A stretch of 64,000 bases of DNA from Undaria pinnatifida (GCA_012845835.1 JABAKD010000017.1:3687367-3751366), one strand, 5' to 3'. Positions 1-15,000 are shown, numbered from the stretch's first letter. Numbers and translations: made by a program. Notes: generated by a model not told the origin, from the letters alone.

Positions 1-25
1 ACCAAACACAAGTGCTGTGAAGAAA
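1..25 (+). CDS. Array exon 1 (3' part only)
   Basis: The last 25 nt of a module exon, ending in the C-C-E-E codons and a GTGAG donor at 26. It shows that the array continues to the left of the window. A 504-nt type A intron follows. Confidence 0.78.
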
Positions 26-3000
26 GTGAGTCATAATCGAGTATATCAGGTTTTTGACGCTTCTCAAAAAGATGTTCGCTGTTGACACTTTTCAATATTT
101 GCACGACCGACCGCCGTCCCAATCACAAACGATTGGGGGCTATGCGTTTGACCCTCAAGTACTGGCAAATTTAACGAGAAGAGTCTGGCTGCACAACATC
201 CTCGACTGTTCCATCTGCCATGTTTGCCTTGTGTGTTTTTGACCAAGCAAGCATTTTTACCAATGATGTGTAGGTCTGGACAGCAGGTTCATTAATCCGA
301 TATTGCGCCACAAGTTGTTGTGCATTAGGTATTGCCTGCTGCCCTTCTATCCGAATAACGGCGCTGTTGATGCCACTGTGATCTTGGTGCCGTTACGGCT
401 TGACGCCAAGGACAATGCGGTAATGATGCTGATGATATTATTGTGATGAAATCACGCGACAAAAAGAAGATGAACCATACGCTGTACGCCAACTGTACGA
501 ATGATACATATATTCATCTCTTCGCGCAGAAAAAAAGGAGTACTACTACTGCGACTCCTACGAGTGCCCCGACAAGTACGACCTAGTGCACGGCGCTGAG
601 GACATCAAGTGCGACTACTCCGGGTGCACCAAACACAAGTGCTGTGAAGAAAGTGAGTCTCAGTCGAATATATCAGGTTTTTGACGTTTCTCAAGAGAAT
701 GTTCAATGCTGTCTCGCTATTTATATTCTTCAAGAATTGCACGACCGACCGTCCTACCAATCACAAACGATGAGGGCTATGGGTTTGACCCTCAAGTACT
801 GGCAATTTTAACGAGAAGAGTCTGGCCGCACAACATCCTCGACTGTTCCATCTGCCATGTTTGCCTTGTATTGTGTGTGTTCTTGACCAAGCAGGCATTT
901 TTACCAACGGACGGAGGGTTTGAGGTGTAGTTCTGGACAGCAGGTTCATTAATCCTGTATTGCCCCACAAGTTGTTGTGTATTAGGTATTGCCTGCTGCC
1001 CTCCTATCCGAATAACGGCGCTGTTGATGCCACTACATGTGATCTTGGTGTCGTTACCGCTTGACGTTAAGAACAATATGTTGATGATGCTGATGAAATC
1101 ATGAAGGTGATGAAATCACGGTGACGAGAAGGTGATGAATGATGATCTATACTCTGGACGCTTTCAAAAGCCCAACTTATGTTCAAACTACATTCGTTTT
1201 TCTCCACGCAGAAGAAAAGGAGTACTACTACTGCGACTCCTACGAGTGCCCCGACAAGTACGACCTAGTGCACGGCGCTGAGGACATCAAGTGCGACTAC
1301 TCCGGGTGCACCAAACACAAGTGCTGTGAAGAAAAAGAGTCATAATCGAGTATATCAGGTTTTTGACGCTTCTCAAAAAGATGTTCGCTGTTGACACTTT
1401 TCAATATTTGCACGACCGACCGCCGTCCCAATCACAAACGATTGAGGGCTATGCGTTTGAATTTCAAGCACTGGCAATTTTAACGAGAAGAGTCTGGCTG
1501 CACAACATCCTCGACTGTTCCATCTGCCATGTTTGCCTTGTGTGTTTTTGACCAAGCAAGCATTTTTACCAATGATGTGTAGGTCTGGACAGCAGGTTCA
1601 TTAATCCGATATGGCGCCACAAGTTGTTGTGCATTAGGTATTGCCTGCTGCCCTTCTATCCGAATAACGGCGCTGTTGATGCCACTGTGATCTTGGTGCC
1701 GTTACGGCTTGACGCCAAGGACAATGCGGTAATGATGCTGATGATATTATTGTGATGAAATCACGCGACGAAAAGAGGATGAACCATACGCTGTACGCCA
1801 ACTGTACGAATGATACATATATTCATCTCTTCGCGCAGAAAAAAAGGAGTACTACTACTGCGACTCCTACGAGTGCCCCGACAAGTACGACCTAGTGCAC
1901 GGCGCTGAGGACATCAAGTGCGACTACTCCGGGTGCACCAAACACAAGTGCTGTGAAGAAAGTGAGTCTCAGTCGAATATATCAGGTTTTTGACGTTTCT
2001 CAAGAGGATGTTCAATGCTGTCTCGCTATTTATATTCTTCAAGAATTGCACGACCGACCGTCCTACCAATCACAAACGATGAGGGCTATAGGTTTGACCC
2101 TTAAGTACTGGCAATTTTAACGAGAAGAGTCTGGCCGCACAACATCCTCGACTGTTCCATCTGCCATGTTTGCCTTGTATTGTGTGTGTTCTTGACCAAG
2201 CAGGCATTTTTACCAACGGACGGAGGGTTTGAGGTGTAGTTCTGGACAGCAGGTTCATTAATCCTGTATTGCCCCACAAGTTGTTGTGTATTAGGTATTG
2301 CCTGCTGCCCTCCTATCCGAATAACGGCGCTGTTGATGCCACTACATGTGATCTTGGTGTCGTTACCGCTTGACGTCAAGAACAATATGTTGATGATGCT
2401 GATGAAATCATGAAGGTGATGAAATCACGGTGACGAGAAGGTGATGAATGATGATCTATACTCTGGACGCTTTCAAAAGCCCAACTTATGTTCAAACTAC
2501 ATTCGTTTTTCTCCACGCAGAAGAAAAGGAGTACTACTACTGCGACTCCTACGAGTGCCCCGACAAGTACGACCTAGTGCACGGCGCTGAGGACATCAAG
2601 TGCGACTACTCCGGGTGCACCAAACACAAGTGCTGTGAAGAAAGTGAGTCTCAGTCGAATATATCAGGTTTATGACGTTTCTCAAGAGGATGTTCAATGC
2701 TGTCTTGCTATTTATACTCTTCAAGAATTGCACGACCGACCGCCCGACTAATCACAAACGATTGAGGGCTATTGGTTTGACCCTTAAGTACTGGCAATTT
2801 TAACGAGAAGAATCTGGCCGCACAACATCCTCGACTGTTCCATCTGCCATGTTTGCCTTGTGTTTGTTCTTGACCAAGCAAGCATTTTTACCAACGAACG
2901 AAGAGGTGTAGTTCTGGACAGCACGTTCATTAATCCGATATTGCACAAGTTGTTGTGCATCAGGTATTGCCTGCTGCCCTCCTACCCGAATAACGGCACT

Positions 3001-6000
3001 GTTGATGCCACTACATGTGATCTTGGTGTCGTTACTACTTAACGTCAAGGACAATATGTTGATGATGCTGATGAAATCATGAAGGTGATGAAATATCGCG
3101 ACGAGAAGGTGATGAATGATGATCTATACTCTGGACGCTTTCAAAAGCCCAACTTATGTTCAAACTACATTCGTTTTTCTCCACGCAGAAGAAAAGGAGT
3201 ACTACTACTGCGACTCCTACGAGTGCCCCGACAAGTACGACCTAGTGCACGGCGCTGAGGACATCAAGTGCGACTACTCCGGGTGCACCAAACACAAGTG
3301 CTGTGAAGAAAGTGAGTCATAATCGAGTATATCAGGTTTTTGACGCTTCTCAAAAAGATGTTCGCTGTTGACACTTTTCAAAATTTGCACGACCGACCGC
3401 CGTCCCAATCACAAACGATTGAGGGCTATGCGTTTGAATTTCAAGTACTGGCAATTTTAACGAGAAGAGTCTGGCTGCACAACATCCTCGACTGTTCCAT
3501 CTGCCATGTTTGCCTTGTGTGTTTTTGACCAAGCAAGCATTTTTACCAATGATGTGTAGGTCTGGACAGCAGGTTCATTAATCCGATATTGCGCCACAAG
3601 TTGTTGTGCATTAGGTATTGCCTGCTGCCCTTCTATCCGAATAACGGCGCTGTTGATGCCACTGTGATCTTGGTGCCGTTACGGCTTGACGCCAAGGACA
3701 ATGCGGTAATGATGCTGATGATATTATTGTGATGAAATCACGCGACGAAAAGAGGATGAACCATACGCTGTACGCCAACTGTACGAATGATACATATATT
3801 CATCTCTTCGCGCAGAAAAAAAGGAGTACTACTACTGCGACTCCTACGAGTGCCCCGACAAGTACGACCTAGTGCACGGCGCTGAGGACATCAAGTGCGA
3901 CTACTCCGGGTGCACCAAACACAAGTGCTGTGAAGAAAGTGAGTCTCAGTCGAATATATCAGGTTTTTGACGTTTCTCAAGAGGATGTTCAATGCTGTCT
4001 CGCTATTTATATTCTTCAAGAATTGCACGACCGACCGTCCTACCAATCACAAACGATGAGGGCTATAGGTTTAACCCTTAAGTACTGGCAATTTTAACGA
4101 GAAGAGTCTGGCCGCACAACATCCTCGACTGTTCCATCTGCCATGTTTGCCTTGTATTGTGTGTGTTCTTGACCAAGCAGGCATTTTTACCAACGGACGG
4201 AGGGTTTGAGGTGTAGTTCTGGACAGCAGGTTCATTAATCCTGTATTGCCCCACAAGTTGTTGTGTATTAGGTATTGCCTGCTGCCCTCCTATCCGAATA
4301 ACGGCGCTGTTGATGCCACTACATGTGATCTTGGTGTCGTTACCGCTTGACGTTAAGAACAATATGTTGATGATGCTGATGAAATCATGAAGGTGATGAA
4401 ATCACGGTGACGAGAAGGTGATGAATGATGATCTATACTCTGGACGCTTTCAAAAGCCCAACTTATGTTCAAACTACATTCGTTTTTCTCCACGCAGAAG
4501 AAAAGGAGTACTACTACTGCGACTCCTACGAGTGCCCCGACAAGTACGACCTAGTGCACGGCGCTGAGGACATCAAGTGCGACTACTCCGGGTGCACCAA
4601 ACACAAGTGCTGTGAAGAAAGTGAGTCATAATCGAGTATATCAGGTTTTTGACGCTTCTCAAAAAGATGTTCGCTGTTGACACTTTTCAAAATTTGCACG
4701 ACCGACCGCCGTCCCAATCACAAACGATTGAGGGCTATGCGTTTGAATTTCAAGTACTGGCAATTTTAACGAGAAGAGTCTGGCTGCACAACATCCTCGA
4801 CTGTTCCATCTGCCATGTTTGCCTTGTGTGTTTTTGACCAAGCAAGCATTTTTACCAATGATGTGTAGGTCTGGACAGCAGGTTCATTAATCCGATATTG
4901 CGCCACAAGTTGTTGTGCATTAGGTATTGCCTGCTGCCCTTCTATCCGAATAACGGCGCTGTTGATGCCACTGTGATCTTGGTGCCGTTACGGCTTGACG
5001 CCAAGGACAATGCGGTAATGATGCTGATGATATTATTGTGATGAAATCACGCGACGAAAAGAGGATGAACCATACGCTGTACGCCAACTGTACGAATGAT
5101 ACATATATTCATCTCTTCGCGCAGAAAAAAAGGAGTACTACTACTGCGACTCCTACGAGTGCCCCGACAAGTACGACCTAGTGCACGGCGCTGAGGACAT
5201 CAAGTGCGACTACTCCGGGTGCACCAAACACAAGTGCTGTGAAGAAAGTGAGTCTCAGTCGAATATATCAGGTTTTTGACGTTTCTCAAGAGGATGTTCA
5301 ATGCTGTCTCGCTATTTATATTCTTCAAGAATTGCACGACCGACCGTCCTACCAATCACAAACGATGAGGGCTATAGGTTTAACCCTTAAGTACTGGCAA
5401 TTTTAACGAGAAGAGTCTGGCCGCACAACATCCTCGACTGTTCCATCTGCCATGTTTGCCTTGTATTGTGTGTGTTCTTGACCAAGCAGGCATTTTTACC
5501 AACGGACGGAGGGTTTGAGGTGTAGTTCTGGACAGCAGGTTCATTAATCCTGTATTGCCCCACAAGTTGTTGTGTATTAGGTATTGCCTGCTGCCCTCCT
5601 ATCCGAATAACGGCGCTGTTGATGCCACTACATGTGATCTTGGTGTCGTTACCGCTTGACGTTAAGAACAATATGTTGATGATGCTGATGAAATCATGAA
5701 GGTGATGAAATCACGGTGACGAGAAGGTGATGAATGATGATCTATACTCTGGACGCTTTCAAAAGCCCAACTTATGTTCAAACTACATTCGTTTTTCTCC
5801 ACGCAGAAGAAAAGGAGTACTACTACTGCGACTCCTACGAGTGCCCCAACAAGTACGACCTAGTGCACGGCGCTGAGGACATCAAGTGCGACTACTCCGG
5901 GTGCACCAAACACAAGTGCTGTGAAGAAAGTGAGTCATAATCGAGTATATCAGGTTTTTGACGCTTCTCAAAAAGATGTTCGCTGTTGACACTTTTCAAT

Positions 6001-9000
6001 ATTTGCACGACCGACCGCCGTCCCAATCACAAACGATTGAGGGCTATGCGTTTGAATTTCAAGTACTGGCAATTTTAACGAGAAGAGTCTGGCTGCACAA
6101 CATCCTCGACTGTTCCATCTGCCATGTTTGCCTTGTGTGTTTTTGACCAAGCAAGCATTTTTACCAATGATGTGTAGGTCTGGACAGCAGGTTCATTAAT
6201 CCGATATTGCGCCACAAGTTGTTGTGCATTAGGTATTGCCTGCTGCCCTTCTATCCGAATAACGGCGCTGTTGATGCCACTGTGATCTTGGTGCCGTTAC
6301 GGCTTGACGCCAAGGACAATGCGGTAATGATGCTGATGATATTATTGTGATGAAATCACGCGACGAAAAGAGGATGAACCATACGCTGTACGCCAACTGT
6401 ACGAATGATACATATATTCATCTCTTCGCGCAGAAAAAAAGGAGTACTACTACTGCGACTCCTACGAGTGCCCCGACAAGTACGACCTAGTGCACGGCGC
6501 TGAGGACATCAAGTGCGACTACTCCGGGTGCACCAAACACAAGTGCTGTGAAGAAAGTGAGTCTCAGTCGAATATATCAGGTTTTTGACGTTTCTCAAGA
6601 GGATGTTCAATGCTGTCTCGCTATTTATATTCTTCAAGAATTGCACGACCGACCGTCCTACCAATCACAAACGATGAGGGCTATAGGTTTAACCCTTAAG
6701 TACTGGCAATTTTAACGAGAAGAGTCTGGCCGCACAACATCCTCGACTGTTCCATCTGCCATGTTTGCCTTGTATTGTGTGTGTTCTTGACCAAGCAGGC
6801 ATTTTTACCAACGGACGGAGGGTTTGAGGTGTAGTTCTGGACAGCAGGTTCATTAATCCTGTATTGCCCCACAAGTTGTTGTGTATTAGGTATTGCCTGC
6901 TGCCCTCCTATCCGAATAACGGCGCTGTTGATGCCACTACATGTGATCTTGGTGTCGTTACCGCTTGACGTTAAGAACAATATGTTGATGATGCTGATGA
7001 AATCATGAAGGTGATGAAATCACGGTGACGAGAAGGTGATGAATGATGATCTATACTCTGGACGCTTTCAAAAGCCCAACTTATGTTCAAACTACATTCG
7101 TTTTTCTCCACGCAGAAGAAAAGGAGTACTACTACTGCGACTCCTACGAGTGCCCCGACAAGTACGACCTAGTGCACGGCGCTGAGGACATCAAGTGCGA
7201 CTACTCCGGGTGCACCAAACACAAGTGCTGTGAAGAAAGTGAGTCATAATCGAGTATATCAGGTTTTTGACGCTTCTCAAAAAGATGTTCGCTGTTGACA
7301 CTTTTCAATATTTGCACGACCGACCGCCGTCCCAATCACAAACGATTGAGGGCTATGCGTTTGAATTTCAAGTACTGGCAAATTTAACGAGAAGAGTCTG
7401 GCTGCACAACATCCTCGACTGTTCCATCTGCCATGTTTGCCTTGTGTGTTTTTGACCAAGCAAGCATTTTTACCAATGATGTGTAGGTCTGGACAGCAGG
7501 TTCATTAATCCGATATTGCGCCACAAGTTGTTGTGCATTAGGTATTGCCTGCTGCCCTTCTATCCGAATAACGGCGCTGTTGATGCCACTGTGATCTTGG
7601 CGCCGTTACGGCTTGACGCCAAGGACGATGCGGTAATGATGCTGATGACATTATCGTGATGAAATCACGCGACGAAAAGAGGATGAACCATACGCTCTAC
7701 GCCAACTGTACGAATGATACATATATTCATCTCTTCGCGCAGAAAAAAAGGAGTACTACTACTGCGACTCCTACGAGTGCCCCGACAAGTACGACCTAGT
7801 GCACGGCGCTGAGGACATCAAGTGCGACTACTCCGGGTGCACCAAACACAAGTGCTGTGAAGAAAGTGAGTCTCAGTCGAATATATCAGGTTTTTGACGT
7901 TTCTCAAGAGGATGTTCAATGCTGTCTCGCTATTTATACTGTTCAAGAATTGCACGACCGACCGCCCGACTAATCACAAACGATTGAGGGCTATTGGTTT
8001 GACCCTTAAGTACTGGCAATTTTAACGAGAAGAGTCTGGCCGCACAACATCCTCGACTGTTCCATCTGCCATGTGTGCCTTGTGTTTGTTCTTGACCAAG
8101 CAAGCATTTTTACCAACGAACGAAGAGGAGTAGTTCTGGACAGCACGTTAATTAATCCGATATTGCACAAGTTGTTGTGCATTAGGTATTGCCTGCTGCC
8201 CTCCTACCCGAATAACGGCACTGTTGATGCCACTACATGTGATCTTGGTGTCGTTACTACTTAACGTCAAGGACAATATGTTGATGATGCTGATGAAATC
8301 ATGAAGGTGATGAAATATCGCGACGAGAAGGTGATGAATGATGATCTATACTCTGGACGCTTTCATAAGCCCAACTTATGTTCAAACTACATTCGTTTTT
8401 CTCCACGCAGAAGAAAATGAGTACTACTACTGCGACTCCTACGAGTGCCCCGACAAGTACGACCTAGTGCACGGCGCTGAGGACATCAAGTGCGATTACT
8501 CTGGGTGCACCAAACACAAGTGCTGTGAAGAAAGTGAGTCATAATCGAGTATATCAGGTTTTTGACGCTTCTCAAAAAGATATTCGCTGTTGACACTTTT
8601 CAAAATTTGCACGACCGACCGCCGTCCCAATCACAAACGATTGGGGGCTATGCGTTTGAATTTCAAGTACTGGCAATTTAAACGAGAAGAGTCTGGCTGC
8701 ACAACATCCTCGACTGTTCCATCTGCCGTGTTTGCCTTGTGTGTTTTTGACCAAGCAAGCATTTTTACCAATGATGTGTAGGTCTGGACAGCAGGTTCAT
8801 TAATCCGATATTGCGCCACAAGTTGTTGTGCATTAGGTATTGCCTGCTGCCCTTCTATCCGAATAACGGCGCTGTTGATGCCACTGTGATCTTGGTACCG
8901 TTACGGCTTGACGCCAAGGACAATGCGGTAATGATGCTGATGATGTTATTGTGATGAAATCACGCGACGAAAAGAGGATGAACCATACGCTGTACGCCAA

Positions 9001-12000
9001 CTGTACGAATGATACCTATATTCATCTCTTCGCGCAGAAAAAAAGGAGTACTACTACTGCGACTCCTACGAGTGCCCCGACAAGTACGACCTAGTGCACG
9101 GCGCTGAGGACATCAAGTGCGACTACTCCGGGTGCACCAAACACAAGTGCTGTGAAGAAAGTGAGTCTCAGTCGAATATATCAGGTTTTTGACGTTTCTC
9201 AAGAGGATGTTCACTGTCTCGCTATTTATACTCTTCAAGAATTGCACGACCGACCGTCCTACCAATCACAAACGATGAGGGCTATAGGTTTAACCCTTAA
9301 GTACTGGCAATTTTAACGAGAAGAGTCTGGCTGCACAACATCCTCGACTGTTCCATCTGCCATGTTTGCCTTGTATTGTGTGTGTTCTTGACCAAGCAGG
9401 CATTTTTACCAACGGACGGAGGGTTTGAGGTGTAGTTCTGGACAGCAGGTTCATTAATCCTGTATTGCCCCACAAGTTGTTGTGTATTAGATATTGCCTG
9501 CTGCCCTCCTATCCGAATAACGGCGCTGTTGATGCCACTACATGTGATCTTGGTGTCGTTAACGCTTGACGTCAAGAACAATATGTTGATGATGCTGATG
9601 AAATCATGAAGGTGATGAAATCACGCGACGAGAAGGTGATGAATGATGATCTATACTCTGGACGCTTTCAAAAGCCCAACTTATGTTCAAACTACATTCG
9701 TTTTTCTCCACGCAGAAGAAAAGGAGTACTACTACTGCGACTCCTACGAGTGCCCCGACAAGTACGACCTAGTGCACGGCGCTGAGGACATCAAGTGCGA
9801 CTACTCCGGGTGCACCAAACACAAGTGCTGTGAAGAAAGTGAGTCATAATCGAGTATATCAGGTTTTTGACGCTTCTCAAAAAGATGTTCGCTGTTGACA
9901 ATTTTCAAAATTTGCACGACCGACCGCCGTCCCAATCACAAACGATTGAGGGCTATGCGTTTGAATTTCATGTACTGGCAATTTTAACGAGAAGAGTCTG
10001 GCTGCACAACATCCTCGACTGTTCCATCTGCCATGTTTGCCTTGTGTGTTTTTGACCAAGCAAGCATTTTTACCAATGATGTGTAGGTCTGGACAGCAGG
10101 TTCATTAATCCGATATTGCGCCACAAGTTGTTTGCATTAGGTATTGCCTGCTGCCCTTCTATCCGAATAACGGCGCTGTTGATGCCACTGTGATCTTGGT
10201 GCCGTTACGGCTTGACGCCAAGGACAATGCGGTAATGATGCTGATGATATTATTGTGATGAAATCACGCGACGAAAAGAGGATGAACCATACGCTGTACG
10301 CCAACTGAACGAATGATACATATATTCATCTCTTCGCGCAGAAAAAAAGGAGTACTACTACTGCGACTCCTACGAGTGCCCCGACAAGTACGACCTAGTG
10401 CACGGCGCTGAGGACATCAAGTGCGACTACTCCGGGTGCACCAAACACAAGTGCTGTGAAGAAAGTGAGTCATAATCGAGTATATCAGGTTTTTGACGCT
10501 TCTCAAAAAGACGTTCGCTGTTGACACTTTTCAATATTTGCACGACCGACCGCCGTCCCAATCACAAACGATTGAGGGCTATGCGTTTGAATTTCAAGTA
10601 CTGGCAAATTTAACGAGAAGAGTCTGGCTGCACAACATCCTCGACTGTTCCATCTGCCATGTTTGCCTTGTGTGTTTTTGACCAAGCAAGCATTTTTACC
10701 AATGATGTGTAGGTCTGGACAGCAAGTTCATTAATCCGATATTGCGCCACAAGTTGTTGTGCATTAGGTATTGCCTGCTGCCCTTCTATCCGAATAACGG
10801 CGCTGTTGATGCCACTGTGATCTTGGTGCCGTTACGGCTTGACGCCAAGGACAATGCGGTAATGATGCTGATGATATTATTGTGATGAAATCACGCGACG
10901 AAAAGAGGATGAACCATACGCTGTACGCCAACTGTACGAATGATACATATATTTCGAGAGCCATCCATGCCGCTGTGTCCCCCCCCCCCCCCTGCCTCGA
11001 ACGCCCCCTTCTTCCCGATCACCCGCACCATCGCCTAGACCTAGCACCACACGTCCTCACCTAAAGCCCTTCCTCCCCCCCCCCCCTCCCCCCTCCAACG
11101 CCCCCTCTTTTCCGACCACCTGCACGATCGCCTAGACCTAGCACCACGCGTATAACAAGCATCTACATATATTTGAATCTCACAGCCGAAGTGTATTTGA
11201 ATATTATTTGTGACCTAAACCTCCTAAAAAATCCCCCCCTCCCCCCTCCCCCCCCCCTCTTGCTCTCCCTTACTCAAACACCCCACCAAATATCGAAATC
11301 CGCCACATTAATAAACACATCACGCACAGGATATCACCTCATTATCTTTCGAGAGCCATCCATGCCGCTGTGTCCCCCCCCCCCCCCCCCGCCTCGAACG
11401 CCCCCTTCTTCCCCATCACCCGCACCATCGCCTAGACCTAGCACCACACGTATAACAAACCCCTCCCCTAAAGCCCTTCTTCTCCCCCCCGCCCCCCCCC
11501 CCGCCCCCACACCCCCCACCTCCCCCCCAACCCATCCCAACCCCACCCCCTCGAACACGCCACCCTCTCTTTACTCACTGATTGTACGACTTACCCCAGG
11601 ATATACATGATAAAGTGATGTATTATTTCCAAAACCGTCACATTTATCCCCTCAAAATAATGTAGTTTCCAAGCACATATTGAGCTGCCCACACGCCCCC
11701 CCCCCCCCCCCGCCCCAACCCCCCCCTCCCCGCCCCCAATAATATACTGATGCCAAAACCGTCAGATTTATCCCCTCGAAAGGATTTATAGCTTACATGC
11801 ACAATTTGCCCCCCCCTCCCCTCCTCCAAACCCGCTCGCTTTTGATCAAAACCAGGCCCCCACGTCCTTCAAAACTCCGCCCCACCCCACTCACCGGTTA
11901 TTCGACTTACAAGACTAACTTGATCAAAGGTTACATTTCCCATCACAGCTGTCAGATTTTGTCCCCCTCAGAAACGGGTTTTATAGTTTCCGCGCACAGA

Positions 12001-15000
12001 CTGACTAAAATCACCCTGTTGACCCTGATAGCTACACTGTTGTTGTAAGGGGAGTCGCCGACCTATATCCTTAATGAGGACACACCACTCGTAATACGCG
12101 CGATCGGAGTATCACACACAGCTTGCAAATGAGTTTGGACGAAATCTTCGATCTCACAGCTGGTGTATTTTCATTTTTTAAAATATATTCATCTCTTCAC
12201 GCAGAAAAAAAGGAGTACTACTACTGCGACTCCTACGAGTGCCCCGACAAGTACGACCTAGTGCACGGCGCTGAGGACATCAAGTGCGACTACTCCGGGT
12301 GCACCAAACACAAGTGCTGTGAAGAAAGTGAGTCTGAGTCGAATATATCAGGTTTTTGACGTTTCTCAAGAGGATGTTCACTGCTGTCTCGCTATTTACA
12401 CTCTTCAAGAATTGCACGACCGATCGCCCGACTAATCACAAACGATTGAGGGCTATAGGTTTGACCCTTAAGTACTGGCAATTTTAACGAGAAGAGTCTG
12501 GCTGCACAACATCCTCGACGGTTCCATCTGCCATGTTTGCCTTGTGTTTGTTCTTGACCAAGCAAGCATTTTTACCAATGAACGAAGAGGTGTAGGTCTG
12601 GACAGCAGGTTAATTAATCCGATATTGCACAAGTTGTTGTGCTATAGGTAATGCCTGCTGCCCTCCTATCCGAATAACGGCGCTGTTGATGCCACTACAT
12701 GTGATCTTGGTGTCGTTACCGCTTGACGTCAAGAACAATATGTTGATGATGCTGATGAAATCATGAAGGTGATGAAATATCGCGACGAGAAGGTGATGAA
12801 TGATGATCTATACTCTGGACGCTTTCAAAAGCCCAACTTATATTGAAACTACATTTGTATTTTTCCACGCAGAAGAAAAGGAGTACTACTACTGCGACTC
12901 CTACGAGTGCCCCGACAAGTACGACCTTGTGCACGGCGCTGAGGACATCAAGTGCGACTACTCCGGGTGCACCAAACACAAGTGCTGTGAAGAAAGTGGG
13001 TCAAAATCAAATATAATATACGGTTTTTGACGCTTCTCAAAAGGATGTTCACTATTTACACTTTTCAAAATTGTCCCGACCGACCGTCCCACCAATCTCA
13101 AACGATTAAGAGCTATGCGTTTGAATTTCAAGTACTGGCAATTTAACGAGAAGAGTTACAACATCCTGGACTGTTCTATCTGCCATGTTTGCCTTGTGTT
13201 TGTTTTTGACCAAGCAAGCATTTTTCCAACGAACGGAGAGTTTGAGGTGTAGTTCTGGACAGCAGGTTCATTAATCCTGTATTGCCCCACAAGTTGTTGT
13301 GTATTAGGTATTGCCTGCTGCCCTTCTATCCGAATAACGGCGCTGTTGATGTCACTACATGTGATCTTGGTGTCGTTACTACTGAACGTCAAGGGCAACA
13401 TGTTGATGATGCTGATGAAATCATGAAGGTGATAAAATCACGCGACGAGAAGGTGATGAATGATGAACTATACTCTGGACGCTTTCAAAAGCCCAACTTA
13501 TGTCCAAACTAATATTCGCTTTTTTCTACGCAGAAGAAAAGGAGTACTACTACTGTGACTCCTACGAGTGCCCCGACAAGTACGACCTAGTGCACGGCGC
13601 TGAGGACATCAAGTGCGACTACTCCGGGTGCACCAAACACAAGTGCTGTGAAGAAAGTGAGTCATACTCGAATATATCAGGGTTTTGACGCTTCTCAAAA
13701 GGATGTTCGTTTATTACACTATCCAAAATTCGCACGACCGACCGCCGTCCCAATCACAAACGATTGAGGGCTATGCGATTGTCCTAAGTACTGGCAATTT
13801 CAACGAGAAACGTCTGGCTGCACAACATCCTCGACTGTTCCAACTGCCATGTTTGCCTTGTATTTGTTTTTGACCAACAAAGCATTTTTACCAACGAACG
13901 GAGGGTTTGAGGTGTAGTTCTGGACAGCAGGTTCATTAATCCTGTATTGCGCCACAAGTTGTTGTGTATTAGGTATCGCCTGCTGCCCTCCTATCCGAAT
14001 AACGGCGCTTTTGATGTCACTACATGTGATCTTGGTGTCGTTACTACTTAACGTCAAGGGCAACATGTTGATGATGCTGATGAAATTATAATGATGAAAT
14101 CACGCGATGAAAAGAGGATGAACCATACGCTGTACGCCTGCCGTACGAATGATACATATATTCTTCTCTTCGCGCAGAAAAAATGGAGTACTACTACTGC
14201 GACTCCTACACGTGCCCCGACAAGTACGACCTAGTGCACGGCGCTGAGGACATCAAGTGCGACTACTCCGGGTGCACCGAACACAAGTGCTGTGAAGAAA
14301 GTGAGTCTCAGTCGAATATATCAGGTTTTTGACGATTCTAAAGAGGATGTTCACTGTCTCGCTATTTATACTCTTCAAAATATGCACGACCGACCGCCCT
14401 ACCAATCACCAACGATTGAGGGCTATGCGTTCGACTCTTGAGTACTGGCAATTTTAACGAGAAGAGTCTGGCTGCACAACATCCTCGAAGGTTCCATCTG
14501 CCATGTTTGCCTTGTGTTTGTTTTTGACCAAGCAAGGTTTTTACCAAAAAACGGAGGGTTTGAGGTGTAGTTGTGGACAGCAGGTTCATTAATCCGATAT
14601 TGCGCAAGTTGTTGTGCATTAAGTATTGCCTGCTGCCCCCCTATCCGAATAACGGCGCTGTTGATGCCACCACATTTGATCTTGGTGTCGTTACTGCTTG
14701 ACGTCAAATACAACTAGTCGATGATGCTGATTAAATCATGAAGATGATGAAATCACGCGACGAGAAGGTGATGAATGATGAACTATACTCTGGACGCTTT
14801 CAAAAGCCCAACTTATGTTCAAACTACATACGCTTTTTTCCACGCAGAAGAGAAGGAGTACTACTACTGCGACTCCTACGAGTGCCCCGACAAGTACGAC
14901 CTAGTGCACGGCGCTGAGGACATCAAGTGCGACTACTCCGGGTGCACCAAACACAAGTGCTGTGAAGAAAGTGAGTCTCAGTCGAATATATCAAGTTTTT

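Noticed and set aside
64-10685. Repeated minus-strand and other-frame open frames of 60-94 codons across the array
   Set aside because: They fall in introns or out of frame with the exons, repeat only because the DNA repeats, and have no domain features.
11173-11610. 145-codon plus-strand Pro-rich frame
   Set aside because: Produced by C-tracts in the T insertion; the same happens at 34944-35630.
12720-12800. Intronic C/D-box small nucleolar RNA (many TGATGA and CTGA motifs before each exon)
   Set aside because: The stretch is simply ATG/TGA-rich; boxes are not correctly spaced and no terminal stem or guide region stands out.
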